DNA from: Dickeya oryzae
Lineage (GTDB): Bacteria > Pseudomonadota > Gammaproteobacteria > Enterobacterales > Enterobacteriaceae
NCBI RefSeq assembly: GCF_009372235.1
Contig: NZ_ML762923.1
Coordinates: 178,158-242,157, forward strand
DNA: 64,000 nucleotides
Direction: 5' to 3'
The translations under genes were made by a program, and so were the position numbers. Positions 19,101 through 27,721 of this stretch are shown here, in pieces; the stretch's first letter is position 1; each line of letters opens with the position of its first letter. The notes beneath the pieces are model-generated. The model made no database searches. It saw only the letters and a program-made list of their open reading frames with translations, and was not told where the DNA came from.

Positions 19101-20215
19101 TTAGCTGGTTGCCGCTAAATGGTGAATCTCGCCCTGTTATACGATCGATTAACTGGGGGCCGTGGGATGGAGGAATGGTTAATGAGACCCTCAAACGGGC
19201 ATATGATGCACAAAACATGGTTATTATTCCCGTTGAGGCTGGTTACCAGCGCTTCCTGAATGAGTACCGTGATGGGGTAACTACGCAGGTTATTATTGGT
19301 GGCCCCAGCTACCGGGCGGTACAGCCAGTTAAGGCCTTGAGTAATGGGGAAGCGGTGTATCGTCATGTACTGGAACAGCGTAATCCGTTCTTGTCACATC
19401 ATGTTGTCAACGATAAACCGGTATTACCTGCGACAGCAGCAATTGCCTGGATGGCACAAACTGCGACTGAGCGTTTTCCTGGTTATCGAGTGGTCAAAGT
19501 CGCAGCATTTGCAGTGTTGAAAGGGATTGTGTTTGATGGTAGCCAATCTGAAAACTGGCAGGTGTGCTGGAAACCAGCTGATAATTATCAGACTGGAAGT
19601 GAGGCCCTAGTATTGACGATGGTTGTCCTGAATGACAAAGGTGAAAAGCACTATCAGGCGACATTAACGTTGATGACCAAGGCTCCAGAAGCTATATACA
19701 AGCCGATTACAGAAGACCTGAGCAAGCGTGTTGTGGTGGAGCAACCTCTGTATGGTGACATGCGTCAAGGCAGTCTATTGTTCCACGGTGACGCGTTCCG
19801 CGGTGTACGTGAGTTGGTTCATATTGATGAGAGAGGACTAACGCTAGCCTGCCGGTTGTCAGGTAGTGACTCTGCTATATCAGGGCAGTTTAATCCGGGC
19901 TCGTTTGATTTCTTTGTGCATGATGTTGGTCTGCAACTACCACTAATATGGCTGATGTTGCGTTCAGACAAAGCGGGGTTACCGTCGGCTATCGGACAGA
20001 TTGATACGATTATGCCGATACCAATTAATACGCCGTTCTTCGTTTCAATGCATATTGTCAAACACACATTATCATCGTTGGTTACTGATATTGTGTTGCA
20101 TGACGAATGTGGAAATTGCTATAGCCAGTTGCATCAGGTTGAGTTTACTGTTTCATCAGCATTAAGGAAGTTATTCTGTCAGCCTCGGACTGAAACTGTT
20201 ATTACGGATAAATAA
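13187..20215 (+). CDS. zmsA: ZmsA/Zmn10, PUFA synthase-like KS-AT-ACP-KR-DH protein
   Basis: A 2342-residue iterative synthase subunit related to PfaA. Domains in order: ketosynthase (about 15-455, active Cys220 in DAACASS, His motifs EAHGTGT and GHTRCA); acyltransferase (about 575-890, FPGQGSQ, Ser691 in GHSYG, AAFH suggesting malonyl); a long linker (about 960-1290) with a Gln/Leu-rich helical part and PVQSA repeats; one acyl carrier domain (Ser1357 in GIDSIKR); ketoreductase (about 1765-2010, TGGARGI); and a C-terminal hot-dog dehydratase (about 2060-2340, starting near LSHHVV). With ZmsB, ZmsC and ZmsD it should build the aminated alkyl chain. The ATG at 13187 follows GAGAGG; an in-frame ATG at 13145 is less well placed. 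Known PUFA synthases usually carry several tandem carrier domains; here only one is visible. Dickeya ZmsA is described as essential for zeamine. Confidence 0.93.
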   Translation: MLGKDILHLNSGASDIAIVGMASHFPDAASLHDFWRNINDKKDSITDVDTLPGDEYWYKEDFYDASPSSPDKTYGYKAGFIKPIDFDPVEFKIPPAIVDSISTAQLFALYVAKQAMVDAGLASENNTVDRDRIGVILGGSGNGNTSFSLAARQQAPYLRRIMIKSGLSASVADDVINRAHDLYLEWNEDSFPGFLGNVACGRIASYFDLGGTSYMVDAACASSLAAIKAAVGELQSGSCDAVLTGGVNLENSAFSFLCFSKTPALSKSNLSRPFDHQSDGIMLGDGVGMLVLKRLEDAELHGDRIYAVLKALEASSDGRAKSIFAPRYEGQVKAIRRTYQRAGITPSDLQLIEAHGTGTASGDNTELKSLAAVFEDMPVPPKSIALGSVKSQIGHTRCAAGAASMIKVAMALSHKVLPPTINVEQPCDTVADKNSPLYANTESRPWVRPANNTPRRAALSAFGFGGTNFHAVLEEYEREPQGRYRLNDLPATLLFQAETPDALLTVCKAAVEHLKQTTPEIALREHLRDQDLESLKAEQARLLFVVEEPQDMVVFLDNAIKQLTRQREQGWEHPAGIYYQPRAKEWDGAVVAMFPGQGSQYVNMGRGVAVDFPEIRQTLETLDTLVQEDDLPTISSVIYPAPVFNDIERQKQQQHLTETANAQPAIGAISAGYYNLLKNIGFKADFFCGHSYGEVTALWAAGGLSEADFYRVSLARGQAAASASAQCNGDSGAMLAASLSSVEEREAILTAYTDIVIANDNSTSQVVFGGSSEQIRQLHQQLEEKKVHCRLLPVSAAFHTRYIASAAKPFRKKLAAVSFQVPQGSLYSTALAQPYPSTPDQIAATLGDQLIQPVLFRQTIETIYQQGGRLFIEIGPKGVLGKLVADILKDRPHCVVSLNTSDKGEERVQLSRAIARLVAEGVPLTAFDRYARPAPLPTGKRSAVSVRLNGGFFLSAKNRTRRLNALRDGDTKTVEQFVAENANTLMDTTIKSQDVSTQKQASPPSNLRQVSDEPTNSSLKQSPMASAGFVSTSVESEKQPTSSSVSTPKAPASRMQEKGKLALPTSERDTVMENKAPLTYSHDSSSLNGLLTAQQVMSQLHQQFQSNQKEYISLLESLLNKQFTLLDKYPDHQNLPHMLGSLSQSVQLLNKNLELYHANHERYFATQQDLFEVEANHSSAPSVQRTPLSGNVALSIAAPIASAPVAFTAPVAAPIQATPVQSAPVQSAPVQSAPVQSAPVQPTPVAQATQTSAMSAPVAPVAPLTSTSPTLPSIPEPAVAERVVPVVVSEPAVTATTTPAPSVTLSEEEKVQIARFEAIKIEEITAKLIAIVSDRTGYPQDMIDGEMDLEADLGIDSIKRLEIFGAMFDAFSADAGIYHDASKNKDMETLDIESLSNINKMSTFFMDMIAEIIADIRSGGVNAADEEAESAREFFVEDNQRESQATVRDTGSEATLRALGFVTTTEDHAVKKPLAEPQVNQEPVVQHASTQIVMSGDNTAIASGTTTIDNIAIADPQGVGRYEVIRQSLPLPDRLAQAFEEARTWLIIDEEGQAPTALLTQLEQRGQRAIWMTISPTASKSKRRKKTSAARVLVQPNEVAIDETITELEIEHGTINGVIYLQSVRPVVKRVQDLFREQDYQSVETLFMLARRLQPSLNSNEHGYLMVVARGDGELGTSQRQMLPVVAAGVTGLTKSLNIEWKSVFCRTVDIIAALSDEAVARIIMEELQDSNQALGEVGRGTDGERMTLAVRPADGVLTAGANAVTAQDVFVVTGGARGITAGCVRALAQYAPATFILLGRTDIEAPLPEWALGADTPQARKAAAIASLQQQNVQPTPVKITAMLSSLEHNDEVRQTLAEIERYGATAVYRQCDITNAEQMISIIQEITRRYGAVTGIIHGAGNLADKRIEKKTLKDLRSVFDVKVRGLENLLQAVDIKKLRQVMLFSSVSGFFGNAGQTDYALANDILNKFSWLPLNGESRPVIRSINWGPWDGGMVNETLKRAYDAQNMVIIPVEAGYQRFLNEYRDGVTTQVIIGGPSYRAVQPVKALSNGEAVYRHVLEQRNPFLSHHVVNDKPVLPATAAIAWMAQTATERFPGYRVVKVAAFAVLKGIVFDGSQSENWQVCWKPADNYQTGSEALVLTMVVLNDKGEKHYQATLTLMTKAPEAIYKPITEDLSKRVVVEQPLYGDMRQGSLLFHGDAFRGVRELVHIDERGLTLACRLSGSDSAISGQFNPGSFDFFVHDVGLQLPLIWLMLRSDKAGLPSAIGQIDTIMPIPINTPFFVSMHIVKHTLSSLVTDIVLHDECGNCYSQLHQVEFTVSSALRKLFCQPRTETVITDK
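16841..16915 (+). repeat. 15-bp tandem repeat inside zmsA linker
   Basis: Four near-identical copies of CCRGTACAGTCAGCA (16841-16900), plus a degenerate fifth. Each copy encodes PVQSA. The run sits in the Pro/Ala-rich linker before the carrier domain, so copy-number change would stay in frame. Confidence 0.9.
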
Positions 20216-20377
20216 CTATTTAATGAGATAAGGCCAATTATTTTCCAGCCATATATGCTATAAGAAGGCGGTTTCGTTGCAGTTACACAGTAATATGAAA
20301 TTACTTGCAATATGAGACTAGCTGGCAAGCATCGTATGGTTGGGAATCCCTGGCTGATATTCAGGAGTGATATTTTC
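20216..20377. other. zmsA-zmsB spacer
   Basis: A 162-base AT-rich gap. It contains AGGAG before the zmsB start and no terminator stem, so the two genes can be one transcript. No other element is seen. Confidence 0.5.
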
Positions 20378-23300
20378 ATGGAACCGATAGCCATCGTCGG
20401 ACTGGGATGCCTGTTCCCTGGCGCTGATAACCCTATGGCATACTGGGAGAATCTGTGTCAGGAAAAAGACAGCGCCTCGTCGATTTCCGAAAAGGAATTG
20501 GGCACGTCACCGGAGAATTATTACCATCCGGTGCCAGGTACTGCCGATAAGATACATTATAATCGTAATGGGTATGTCAGGGATTTTATATTTGATGCTC
20601 AAGGGTATCGTTTGCCCGCTAACGAACTAAACTCGTTGGATGCATTATTTAAATGGACGCTGTATACCGCTGAGCAGGCATTAAGTCATAGCGGCTATCG
20701 TCATCATGAAAATACTCTGAAAAAAACTGGCTTGATTATTGGTAATATCGGAATGCCTACTCATACAGTAAAGCGTATGATGACACCGTTTTATCATCAA
20801 TTGTTGCAACCCTATATTCAGAAATTAATTCATCGCCCAGATTTTCATTTTGATGAAGTCTGGCCAACGGCGGATTACGATGATGTTAATCTGATTACAG
20901 GTGGCCATAATGCCACTGTCGCTGCACTGGCTCTGGGGATGGCAGGACCGACATTCTCGCTCGATGCTGCTTGTTCGTCCGCACTGTATGCCATCAAACT
21001 GGCATCAGATTATCTGGAAAGTGGTAAAGCAGACTTGATGTTGGCTGGCGCAGTTTGTCATGCAGACCACATTTATATCAACCACGGTTTTAACGTGTTG
21101 CAGGCGTTCCCCAAACAAGGTATCTCGATCCCGTTTGACCGCGCTTCTGAAGGACTGAAGGCGGGAGAAGGTGCAGGTATGGTAGCACTAAAACGTTACC
21201 GTGATGCGGTACGGGATAATGATACGATTTACGCGGTAATCGAATCGGTGGGATTATCCAACGATGCGGGTGCCAAGCATATGTTAGTACCGGATATTCA
21301 GGGACAGTGTGCCGCGCTGGAACGTGCTTATGCACATAGCGATACGCGTATTGACTACCTGGAATGCCATGCTACAGGTACACCAGTCGGTGATCAGGTG
21401 GAACTTGCTTCGGTAGAGCGATTCTTTGCCTCACACGGTAATTTACCATTAATCGGTGCTAACAAGGCGAATAATGGTCATATGTTGACTGCTTCTGGTA
21501 TGGGAAGTCTGCTGAAGGTGGTGCTGGCAATGCAACATAACCAACTGCCAGCGACACCAGGCGTTACTGAATTAGTCAATACACCAGAAGGAAAGCTGAC
21601 ACTGGAGCATGTTGTGCGGGAGGCAAGGCCATGGCCTGCGACCGGTGCACCAAAACGTGCGGGCATTAATGCATTTGGTTTTGGTGGTGTAAATGCCCAT
21701 CTGGTTCTTTGTGATGATAATGCTGGATTGCGAGCCCACACGTCTGCCACGAAAGCCAACATTATTCCTCATCAACCACTAGCGTTGGTAGGGATGGGTA
21801 TTCATCTGGCTGAAACTGAGCAAAGTGCTCAACTGGCTAAGGCTATACAGCAAGAGGCTCAATTCTTCACTGAGTTACCAGCGACTCGTTGGATTGGTTT
21901 GGAGCAACGGCCTGATGTGTTGGCGCAGCGTGGTGTAACGCAAGCACCTCAAGGTGCTTACATTGAACGTTTCGATTTTGACTGTAAACATTTCAAGTTG
22001 CCGCCTAATGTCGTGGGTCCGCACCTTTTGTCACATCTGTTTTTACTACCTGTAGCCGAACGAGCTTTTTTGGATGCTGGTTATGAACTAGATGGTAGTC
22101 GCCGTAATATTGCTGTGATTGTTGCCGGTGGTGTGGATTATGGTTGTCTGCGCTATCAGGCACGCAATGAAATCAGTTGGCAACTGGCTCAGAGTTTGAG
22201 CCGTTGTGGTATCACTTTGTCATCGGATGATCAAACAGCTCTGGAAGATATTGTACGCAATGGGTTATTCCCTGCTCCGTACCCTGAAGGAATTACTGGT
22301 GGTATCGGTAACATTGTGGCTTCCAGGTTGGCGGCTCATTTGCGTCTCAACGGGCCGACTTTCTCACTTTATAGTGAGGAGAGTGCGCCGTTTAAGGCGA
22401 TTGAGTTGGCGCAGTTCATGCTTGATCGTCAGCAGGTAGATGCAGTATTGATTGCGAGTTGTAGTTTCGCTGGTGGTGTAGAAAACGTCCTGTGGGATCA
22501 CCAGTCACAGCACGCTAATCAGGAAGTAGGTGATGGTGGTGGTGCTATTATCCTTAAGCGTGAGCAAGACGCTCTGCGTGATGACACCGCTATCTATGCG
22601 CTGGTAGATGGGTTGTCTGTGTCCCATGAACCAGGCCGCTCTTTGCGATTTGCTCCCTCTGCTCAGGCACTAGTAGATAGCATGACTACGGCATTGGGCA
22701 CGGCTGGCTGTACGCCACAGCAGGTGGATTATGTTGAGGTATATGCGGGGGCATGCCCTGGTGAATTGGAAACTGAGTGTGAGGCAGTGCGCCACGTGTA
22801 TGGTGTGGCTGGCCGTACTACCCCGCTGACACTGGGGACGTTGAAGGCACACTATGGTCACTTATCGGCCGCTAGTGGTTTGCTCGGTATCATCAAAACG
22901 GCATTGCAGTTATCTGAATCTTATCTGCCTGGTATACCGTCGTTTTCGTTGTCACAAGAACTGCGTCATGCTGCCAGATCTGACTTACAAGTGCCAGAAC
23001 ATGGCACAGTATGGCGGTCTCAGACAACACGACGTGCTGCTGTAAATCATATCGGTATCGACCGAGCATACAGCCATTTGATTTTGCGCGAACCGACCGT
23101 GGGGAGGCAAGCGAGAGCTCGTACCATTCCGCCACTGGCGACAAAGCCGTTAAACGTTAGCGTATTTACGGGACGCGATAAAACGGTACAGGCAATTATG
23201 CTGAGTGATACAGCGCAGGCACGTTTCGCCTATTTAGCCGATAGCGTACCGCTGACACGGATCCCACAGGCGTTACCTATGACGTTGTTGGTGCCGAACG

Positions 23301-24685
23301 ATACTGCACATCAGTGGCGACATGCCTACACCCAGTTGCGCTATCTGGAACTGGAAAGTACCTTCCACCGTCTGATTGCCCGACAACTTATTCAGGAAGA
23401 TAGCGCAACGCTTTCCCAGGTATATCCCAAACCCGAACCGGTACACCCGCGTCCGTTGCTGGACTATGAGCAGTTGCTGGAGTTGACCGATGGCAGCATC
23501 GCCAGTGTATTGGGGAAAGAGTATGAAGAAGCTGACCGTTACGCGATACGTACGCGTATGCCATCACCGCCTTACCTGTTTGTATCACGCATTACAGCAA
23601 TGTCGGCGCAGAAAGATAAGTTAGAACCGGGTTTTATCGAGTGGGAATATGACATTCCAGCGGATGCCTGGTATGTCGTAGATGGTAAAGCGCCGGCCTT
23701 TATGTCTCTGGAGTCATCACACGCCATGATCGTGGCATTTACCGTCATCGGTTGCGACATGATGTTCAAAGGGCAGTTGTGTTATCGCGCGGTAGATAGC
23801 CAGACAACGGTTTACAGCGAGATGCCTGCGGCAGGAGAAACCTTACGTGGCCGGGTTAACATCACTTCTGTTGTGAAAGCTGGCAGTGTGGTGCTCATTG
23901 GCTATGAGTATTTCTGCTATGTCGATGATCGGCTTGTATTCAAGTTAGTGGCCAACTCTGGCTTTTTCAGCGCTCGTGATATGGCTCGAGCCAAACCCCT
24001 GGATACATCGGTTTATTTCCGTGAAGCACCGGCGTCGACACCGTTTACCCCGCCGTTGTTGAGTAATAAGACTGCATTGTCAGATAAAGAGATCTCCTCG
24101 TTGTTGCAGGGTGATGTCGCCGCCTGTTTCGGCCCTGCGTATGCTCGGGCAGATATCGGTCATATTTGCAATCCGAATACCCGCATGCTCAACCGTATCG
24201 TATCAATGTCGCGTGATGGTGGTGCATTTGGTTTAGGTGAAATGCTCGGAGAGGTGGATATCGACCCAGATCATTTTGTTTTTAAAGCCCATTTCAAAAA
24301 TGATCCGGTGATGCCGGGGACTTTTTTGGTTGAGGGGTGTGAACAGATGGTCAAGGTGTTCCTACATTATCTGGGACTGAACTCTCAGTCATACCTGACA
24401 CCACGAACACTATGTAATCACCACTACAGCGCCCGTTTTCGCGGTGAGGTGAAGTGTGAGCGTGATGTTTTACGCTACCGGCTTACCTGTAAATCAATTA
24501 ATGCACGTTACGCAGATGATGGTCGTTCGTTGGATGATATCGCGCTGACTTTCATCGTAGAGATTCTCTATCGCGGTAATGTGATTGGGCTGTGCGACAA
24601 CCTGGGGGCTGGATTTAGTCGCGAGACGCTAACTATTGCAGACAGCTCTTACAATACCATGCCGTTTCGGGCTGAAACGGCCTAA
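20378..24685 (+). CDS. zmsB: ZmsB/Zmn11, PUFA synthase-like KS-CLF-DH-DH protein
   Basis: A 1435-residue PfaC-like subunit. An N-terminal ketosynthase (about 1-465) has active Cys199 in DAACSSA, ECHATGT, and an NNGHMLT His region. The second ketosynthase-like domain (about 470-910) is a chain-length factor: the active-site Cys is replaced (YSEESAP near 668), though a GHLSAASG motif remains. Two FabA-like hot-dog domains follow. The first (about 1010-1180, DIPADAWY) lacks the catalytic His; the second (about 1225-1435) has the full HFKNDPVMPG motif with His1305. It should elongate and dehydrate intermediates held on the ZmsA carrier domain. The ATG at 20378 follows AGGAG; the frame is open upstream to 20312 without support. 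zmsC begins 24 bases downstream. Confidence 0.92.
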   Translation: MEPIAIVGLGCLFPGADNPMAYWENLCQEKDSASSISEKELGTSPENYYHPVPGTADKIHYNRNGYVRDFIFDAQGYRLPANELNSLDALFKWTLYTAEQALSHSGYRHHENTLKKTGLIIGNIGMPTHTVKRMMTPFYHQLLQPYIQKLIHRPDFHFDEVWPTADYDDVNLITGGHNATVAALALGMAGPTFSLDAACSSALYAIKLASDYLESGKADLMLAGAVCHADHIYINHGFNVLQAFPKQGISIPFDRASEGLKAGEGAGMVALKRYRDAVRDNDTIYAVIESVGLSNDAGAKHMLVPDIQGQCAALERAYAHSDTRIDYLECHATGTPVGDQVELASVERFFASHGNLPLIGANKANNGHMLTASGMGSLLKVVLAMQHNQLPATPGVTELVNTPEGKLTLEHVVREARPWPATGAPKRAGINAFGFGGVNAHLVLCDDNAGLRAHTSATKANIIPHQPLALVGMGIHLAETEQSAQLAKAIQQEAQFFTELPATRWIGLEQRPDVLAQRGVTQAPQGAYIERFDFDCKHFKLPPNVVGPHLLSHLFLLPVAERAFLDAGYELDGSRRNIAVIVAGGVDYGCLRYQARNEISWQLAQSLSRCGITLSSDDQTALEDIVRNGLFPAPYPEGITGGIGNIVASRLAAHLRLNGPTFSLYSEESAPFKAIELAQFMLDRQQVDAVLIASCSFAGGVENVLWDHQSQHANQEVGDGGGAIILKREQDALRDDTAIYALVDGLSVSHEPGRSLRFAPSAQALVDSMTTALGTAGCTPQQVDYVEVYAGACPGELETECEAVRHVYGVAGRTTPLTLGTLKAHYGHLSAASGLLGIIKTALQLSESYLPGIPSFSLSQELRHAARSDLQVPEHGTVWRSQTTRRAAVNHIGIDRAYSHLILREPTVGRQARARTIPPLATKPLNVSVFTGRDKTVQAIMLSDTAQARFAYLADSVPLTRIPQALPMTLLVPNDTAHQWRHAYTQLRYLELESTFHRLIARQLIQEDSATLSQVYPKPEPVHPRPLLDYEQLLELTDGSIASVLGKEYEEADRYAIRTRMPSPPYLFVSRITAMSAQKDKLEPGFIEWEYDIPADAWYVVDGKAPAFMSLESSHAMIVAFTVIGCDMMFKGQLCYRAVDSQTTVYSEMPAAGETLRGRVNITSVVKAGSVVLIGYEYFCYVDDRLVFKLVANSGFFSARDMARAKPLDTSVYFREAPASTPFTPPLLSNKTALSDKEISSLLQGDVAACFGPAYARADIGHICNPNTRMLNRIVSMSRDGGAFGLGEMLGEVDIDPDHFVFKAHFKNDPVMPGTFLVEGCEQMVKVFLHYLGLNSQSYLTPRTLCNHHYSARFRGEVKCERDVLRYRLTCKSINARYADDGRSLDDIALTFIVEILYRGNVIGLCDNLGAGFSRETLTIADSSYNTMPFRAETA

Positions 24686-24709
24686 ACGATGAGCCAGGGA
24701 AGCTGAATT

Positions 24710-27700
24710 ATGAATAAACAAGACAACACTGCTGGTATCCAGAGTATGACGGATAAACCGTTACTGGGTGGCCAGATGCTTTATGCGTTGGCGATGCCAC
24801 TGGCTGTGGTCGAGTATGACCGCCATATGCGGATTGAAGCCCCCAATAATGCGGTACCCAAGGAAGGCAATTTAGTGGGTTGGTTACCACCGATGGACGC
24901 TTCGCGGTTAGGGGATCGGCAGTTTCAGCGTGATTATGGTGTACGTTTTTCCTGTTACGCAGGAGCCATGGCGAACGGCATCCATTCTGCTGAAATGGTG
25001 ATCGCACTCGGGCAGCGGCAAATGCTGGGGATCTTTGGGGCTGGCGGTCTGAGTCTGGAGCGAATCACTACAGAGGTGGAGCGGATCCAGCAGTACTTAC
25101 CGAATGGACCTTTTGGTGTCAATTTACTACACAATCCAGGAAATCCAGGGTGGGAGATGGGATGTGTCAGGTTATTGATAGAACGTCAGGTCAGAGTGAT
25201 CGAAGCCTCAGCATACATCAACCTGACCACTGCTCTGGTGTATTACCGTGCTGCTGGATTGACACGCGATGCTGATGGCCGAGTCCAGGCGAAGAACCAT
25301 ATTATTGCCAAAGTTTCTCGTCGTGAGGTTGCACAGCATTTCTTACGCCCTGCACCAGATAACCTATTGAAAAAACTGCTCGAAGAAGGGCTTATTAACG
25401 AACAGCAGGCTGAGTTGGCTCGCCAGGTGCCTATGGCGGACGATATTACGGTTGAAGGTGATTCAGGCGGTCATACTGATCAAGGTTTGCTGGCGTGTAT
25501 TTTTCGCTCAGTAGTAGCGTTACGCGATGAAATACAAGCGCAATCTGATCTGGGTTGGCAAGTACGTGTAGGAGCAGCGGGTGGACTGGGTACACCACAT
25601 GCTGTTCTGGCAGCGTTTGCTCTGGGCGCAGCCTATATCGTAACCGGCTCGGTGAACCAGGCTTGTATTGAGGCCGGTACTTCAGATTCTGTTAAACAGA
25701 TGCTGGGCAAAGTTCAGATAGGTGATGTCGCTACAGCGCCTTCTGCTGATATGTTCGAGTTGGGCGCTAAAGTTCAGGTGATGAAGCAAGGGAGTATGTA
25801 TGGCGTAAGAGCGCAAAAGCTCTACGGCCTATATAAGCAGTACGACTGTCTGGAGGATATCCCTGCTGCTGATGTCGCTCAGCTTGAGAAGCAGATTTTT
25901 CATCAACCATTAGCAGAGGTTTGGCAGCAGACAGTAAGTTATTTCGAGCGGACTCACCAGCCGCAGGTGATCGCCAAAGCTGAGCAACAACCTAAGAAAA
26001 AAATGGCACTGATTTTTCAGTGGTATTTAGGGCAGTCATCACGCTGGGCTATTAATGGTGAACCGTCTCGACAATTGGATTATCAGGTTTGGTGCGGTTC
26101 AGCCATGGGCGCACTGAACGAATGGTTGCGAGGTTCGTCACTGGAGGCTGTAGAGCAGCGTCGGGTCAGTGATATCGGGGTTCTGCTAATGCAAGGAGCT
26201 GCTTATCTGAACCGAGTGGCATACCTGTCGGCACTGGATATCGAGTTACCTAATTCGCTGCAACACTGCACACCTGATGACTTGCTGCGTATCAGCATCG
26301 ATCACTCAGCTATCTCACAACCTACCCAAGCATTTCAACCACAAACAGGGAGTACCAAGATAATGGATGCAGAAACCAAACTGACATTAGACCAATCTAA
26401 AGAGTTTTATAAAAAATGTTGGGAACTGCTCCCAGGCGGAACCCATTACAACTTTGGCGATCCAGAGCGACCACTGGTTATTCCGTTTAATCGTGGGCGC
26501 AATTCACGAGTATGGGATTTGGATGGCAACGAACATCTCGACCTGTTCTGCAAGTTCGGTGCCCTGATTACGGGTCATCATAATGAGGCGTACAACGAAG
26601 CCTTGATCAACTATATGCACAAAGTCACTTCAGTCGATACCTGCGATTTGGAAGTGGACGTGTGCGAAACCCTCGTTAAGCACATTCCTTGTGCTGACAT
26701 GGTGCGCTTTTGCCTGAGTGGTACCGAAGCGGTGCAAAACGCAATTCGTCTGGCACGTGGGTTTACCGGTAAAACCCGTTTTATCCGCTTCCACGGTCAT
26801 TACCACGGCAATGCCGATAACATCATGGGTTGGCGCAAAAAGCAGGATCTGACTTGGCCGGTGCCGGAACAGTTCAAAGGTGACTTATTGGATACATGGG
26901 GTCGAGCACCGGGCGCAATCGAAGATCAGTCATTCATGCTGCCGTGGAACGACATTGATGTACTGACTGCCACTATTGAGCGCTATCACGGTGAAATTGC
27001 TGCTGTGCTAATGGAGCCATTGTGTATCAATGGCGGCGGTATCTTCCCGCGTGAGGGGTATCTGGAAAAAACCAAGGCACTGTGCGAGAAGTACAACATT
27101 GTACTGATTTTTGATGAAGTGATTACCGGAGTGCGTGTTGGATTAGGTGGGGCGCAGAAATTACTGGGTGTTACTCCACACCTGGCTACCTTTGGTAAGG
27201 CACTGGCTGGTGGCTCTATGCCTGTATCCGCCATCATGGGGCGCCGTGACATCATGAGTCTGTATACCCGTGGCAAGGTGATCCACGCTGGGACTTTTAA
27301 TGGTTATCCGTTAGGGCTGGCAGCAGTAAAAGCCACCTATGATCTGATTGAGAAAGACCCAGGATGTTATGACCGTATGGCAGACGTTATGCGACAGATT
27401 TCGGGTGTATTCGTTAAAGCCGCCGAGTCGGTTGATCTGCCACTGGTAGTTCAGGGGATGCCAACGGCTCTGGTGTATCACTCCCAGTCCACACCAGTAG
27501 ATCGTTCAGAGGGCTACAGCGATAAGGTTAAATTCTGCGACATCATTATTCGTGAGATCTCCAAGCGTTATGGTATCCAGTTCTCTCCGTTGTCGCGTAT
27601 GTATTCCAACCTGCTGATGTCACAGGATGATGTACGTTTCTTTGAAGAGCGCATTTTTGATGCGATGGAAAATGCTCGTAAGGTCATCGATATCACCTTC

Positions 27701-27721
27701 AAGGAAGGGGTAGAAGCATGA
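24710..27721 (+). CDS. zmsC: ZmsC/Zmn12, enoyl reductase fused to class III aminotransferase
   Basis: A 1003-residue two-domain enzyme. The N-terminal part (about 1-540) is a PfaD-type FMN enoyl reductase with a TIM barrel; FGAGGLS, EGDSGGH and VGAAGGLGTP are recognisable. The C-terminal part (about 560-1003) is a class III PLP aminotransferase with GGTHYNFGD, SGTEAVQNA, FDEVITGVR and the PLP lysine at 830 in FGKALAGG. The fusion explains how amines can be put on a growing polyketide: keto groups could be transaminated instead of reduced, while other cycles are fully reduced. It may also act on the aldehyde released by ZmsE. The aminotransferase part resembles those in other PKS and glutamate-1-semialdehyde aminomutase-type enzymes. 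It overlaps zmsD by four bases. Confidence 0.93.
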   Translation: MNKQDNTAGIQSMTDKPLLGGQMLYALAMPLAVVEYDRHMRIEAPNNAVPKEGNLVGWLPPMDASRLGDRQFQRDYGVRFSCYAGAMANGIHSAEMVIALGQRQMLGIFGAGGLSLERITTEVERIQQYLPNGPFGVNLLHNPGNPGWEMGCVRLLIERQVRVIEASAYINLTTALVYYRAAGLTRDADGRVQAKNHIIAKVSRREVAQHFLRPAPDNLLKKLLEEGLINEQQAELARQVPMADDITVEGDSGGHTDQGLLACIFRSVVALRDEIQAQSDLGWQVRVGAAGGLGTPHAVLAAFALGAAYIVTGSVNQACIEAGTSDSVKQMLGKVQIGDVATAPSADMFELGAKVQVMKQGSMYGVRAQKLYGLYKQYDCLEDIPAADVAQLEKQIFHQPLAEVWQQTVSYFERTHQPQVIAKAEQQPKKKMALIFQWYLGQSSRWAINGEPSRQLDYQVWCGSAMGALNEWLRGSSLEAVEQRRVSDIGVLLMQGAAYLNRVAYLSALDIELPNSLQHCTPDDLLRISIDHSAISQPTQAFQPQTGSTKIMDAETKLTLDQSKEFYKKCWELLPGGTHYNFGDPERPLVIPFNRGRNSRVWDLDGNEHLDLFCKFGALITGHHNEAYNEALINYMHKVTSVDTCDLEVDVCETLVKHIPCADMVRFCLSGTEAVQNAIRLARGFTGKTRFIRFHGHYHGNADNIMGWRKKQDLTWPVPEQFKGDLLDTWGRAPGAIEDQSFMLPWNDIDVLTATIERYHGEIAAVLMEPLCINGGGIFPREGYLEKTKALCEKYNIVLIFDEVITGVRVGLGGAQKLLGVTPHLATFGKALAGGSMPVSAIMGRRDIMSLYTRGKVIHAGTFNGYPLGLAAVKATYDLIEKDPGCYDRMADVMRQISGVFVKAAESVDLPLVVQGMPTALVYHSQSTPVDRSEGYSDKVKFCDIIIREISKRYGIQFSPLSRMYSNLLMSQDDVRFFEERIFDAMENARKVIDITFKEGVEA

